Shown one piece after another: positions 5,963 through 6,251 of a DNA stretch of 6,251 nt. The stretch is from assembly GCA_031290635.1 (NCBI GenBank), contig JAITNE010000094.1:1-6251 (forward strand), written 5' to 3'. The notes beneath the pieces were generated by a model. The model saw only the letters and a list, made by a program, of their open reading frames with translations. It did no database searches and was not told the origin of the DNA. The DNA comes from Tannerella sp. Its GTDB lineage: Bacteria > Bacteroidota > Bacteroidia > Bacteroidales > Tannerellaceae. The stretch's first letter is position 1. Every line of letters begins with the position of its first letter. A program made the position numbers and the translations under genes.

Positions 5963-5989
5963 TTCAGTTATTTTCGGAAAATGACTGAA
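5963..5989 (+). terminator. 27-bp near-perfect palindrome, possible terminator of the AraC-type gene or operator
   Basis: TTCAGT-t-ATTTTC-g-GAAAAT-g-ACTGAA pairs over 12 Watson-Crick pairs plus one T/G opposition (a wobble in RNA) around a single central base. It is 100 nt past the regulator stop. The following sequence is A/T-rich (TAAAATTT) but lacks a clean U-run. A tight hairpin needs some loop bases unpaired, so a DNA-level operator is as likely as a terminator. Confidence 0.4.
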
Positions 5990-6034
5990 TAAAATTTGCG
6001 CGGTCAAAATGGCTTACAGCATAGTAAGGAAGGC

Positions 6035-6071
6035 CAAACATGGTTATTTTCCGAAAATGTTTACATGTTTG
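6035..6071. repeat. Second palindrome with the same ATTTTCnGAAAAT core
   Basis: The core ATTTTCCGAAAAT (6046-6058) is flanked by CAAACATG (6035-6042) and its exact reverse complement CATGTTTG (6064-6071), with unequal 3- and 5-nt gaps. The core differs from the one at 5970-5982 only at the central base. Core centres are 76 bp apart. It lies upstream of the promoter at 6118-6125. Confidence 0.85.
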
Positions 6072-6117
6072 CTTGATTGGTCAAACAAAAAGCCTTTTTT
6101 TGAACCTGTTTGTGCTG

Positions 6118-6125
6118 TATCTTTG
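6118..6125 (+). promoter_or_regulatory. Bacteroides-type -7 element reading out of the window
   Basis: TATCTTTG matches TAnnTTTG. At the -33 position there is only a T-tract (6095-6101); a TTTG at 6099-6102 is too close, with a 15-nt spacer. The predicted transcript starts near 6132 and has a GC-rich leader of about 100 nt before the possible ATG at 6230. Confidence 0.6.
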
Positions 6126-6229
6126 CGCCCCAAAAAATTGCACGCCGGCAACCTTTTGGTCAGCGACACGCGGGAGACGGACGCGAACAAGACCGGACGG
6201 GCTGCTCGCGGAGATTGCGGGGGGAAGAT

Positions 6230-6251
6230 ATGATATTATTTGGAAATTTGA
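6230..6251 (+). CDS. Possible 5' end of a gene leaving the window
   Basis: The ATG at 6230 opens MILFGNL and remains open to the window's end. It is preceded by a purine-rich GGGGGGAAG (6219-6227) close to the start and by a promoter at 6118-6125. Only seven codons are visible, so no product can be named and the start itself is uncertain. Confidence 0.3.

Larger units (their letters stand above)
5863..6251. other. 389-bp region without a complete gene
   Basis: After the regulator stop there is no convincing full-length gene. In order, the stretch holds the end of the heptamer repeat, a cluster of ATCTGCGT repeats, two large palindromes with a shared core, a Bacteroides-type -7 element at 6118-6125, a GC-rich leader of about 100 nt, and a possible start codon at 6230. 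A 74-codon frame at 6009-6233 runs across the second palindrome and the promoter and is not believed to be a gene. Confidence 0.7.

Noticed and set aside
5963..6071. Insertion sequence bounded by the two palindromes
   Set aside because: Only about 45 bp lie between them, no transposase is present, and no target-site duplication was found.
6009..6233. 74-codon frame whose TGA overlaps the possible ATG at 6230 (ATGA)
   Set aside because: The overlap looks like translational coupling, but the frame crosses a large palindrome and the -7 element at 6118-6125, so most of it lies upstream of the likely transcript.

Overview
The window looks like chromosomal DNA of a member of the Bacteroidota, most likely order Bacteroidales. 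Five TAnnTTTG -7 elements of the Bacteroides type stand ahead of genes or at the window's end. Start codons lack clear Shine-Dalgarno sequences. The proteins (DUF1703-type PD-(D/E)XK nuclease, FtsX-like permease, DUF6261-like protein, membrane-anchored AraC-type regulator) are typical of gut Bacteroidales. No tRNA, rRNA, CRISPR array or transposase was seen.

Layout. Positions 1-228 (+) hold the C-terminal end of a PD-(D/E)XK nuclease-like protein, converging on a two-gene minus-strand operon: a class I/II PLP aminotransferase (2706-1504) followed after 6 nt by an FtsX/LolC-type ABC permease (1497-244). The aminotransferase has its own Bacteroides-type promoter. On the other side of a 129-bp divergent intergenic region, a second promoter reads rightward into a small repeat-bearing ORF (2836-3153) and then a DUF6261-like gene with a C-terminal Ig-like beta domain (3166-4158). 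The small ORF contains three exact or near-exact 42-bp (14-residue) tandem units, each with a perfect TTTCCGG/CCGGAAA hairpin. The DUF6261-like gene overlaps stop codons with the convergent cytidine deaminase gene cdd (4616-4155, minus).

cdd is divergent from a gene for a six-TM-segment, AraC-type membrane regulator (4837-5862). The 220 bp between them contain both promoters, a four-tract G-quadruplex motif beside the cdd promoter, and a 13-nt-arm inverted repeat in the regulator's leader. The regulator's last codons and stop lie in a 4x heptamer repeat. Beyond it, 389 bp contain no convincing complete gene. They hold an ATCTGCGT repeat cluster, two large palindromes sharing the core ATTTTCnGAAAAT, and another Bacteroides-type promoter whose likely gene begins at 6230 and leaves the window.

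The genes do not form one obvious pathway. The housekeeping parts are the aminotransferase, permease and cdd. The accessory-looking parts are the nuclease fragment, the repeat ORF with the DUF6261/Ig-like fusion, and the AraC-type regulator. The best candidate for something undescribed is the repeat/hairpin leader ORF coupled to the DUF6261-like fusion.
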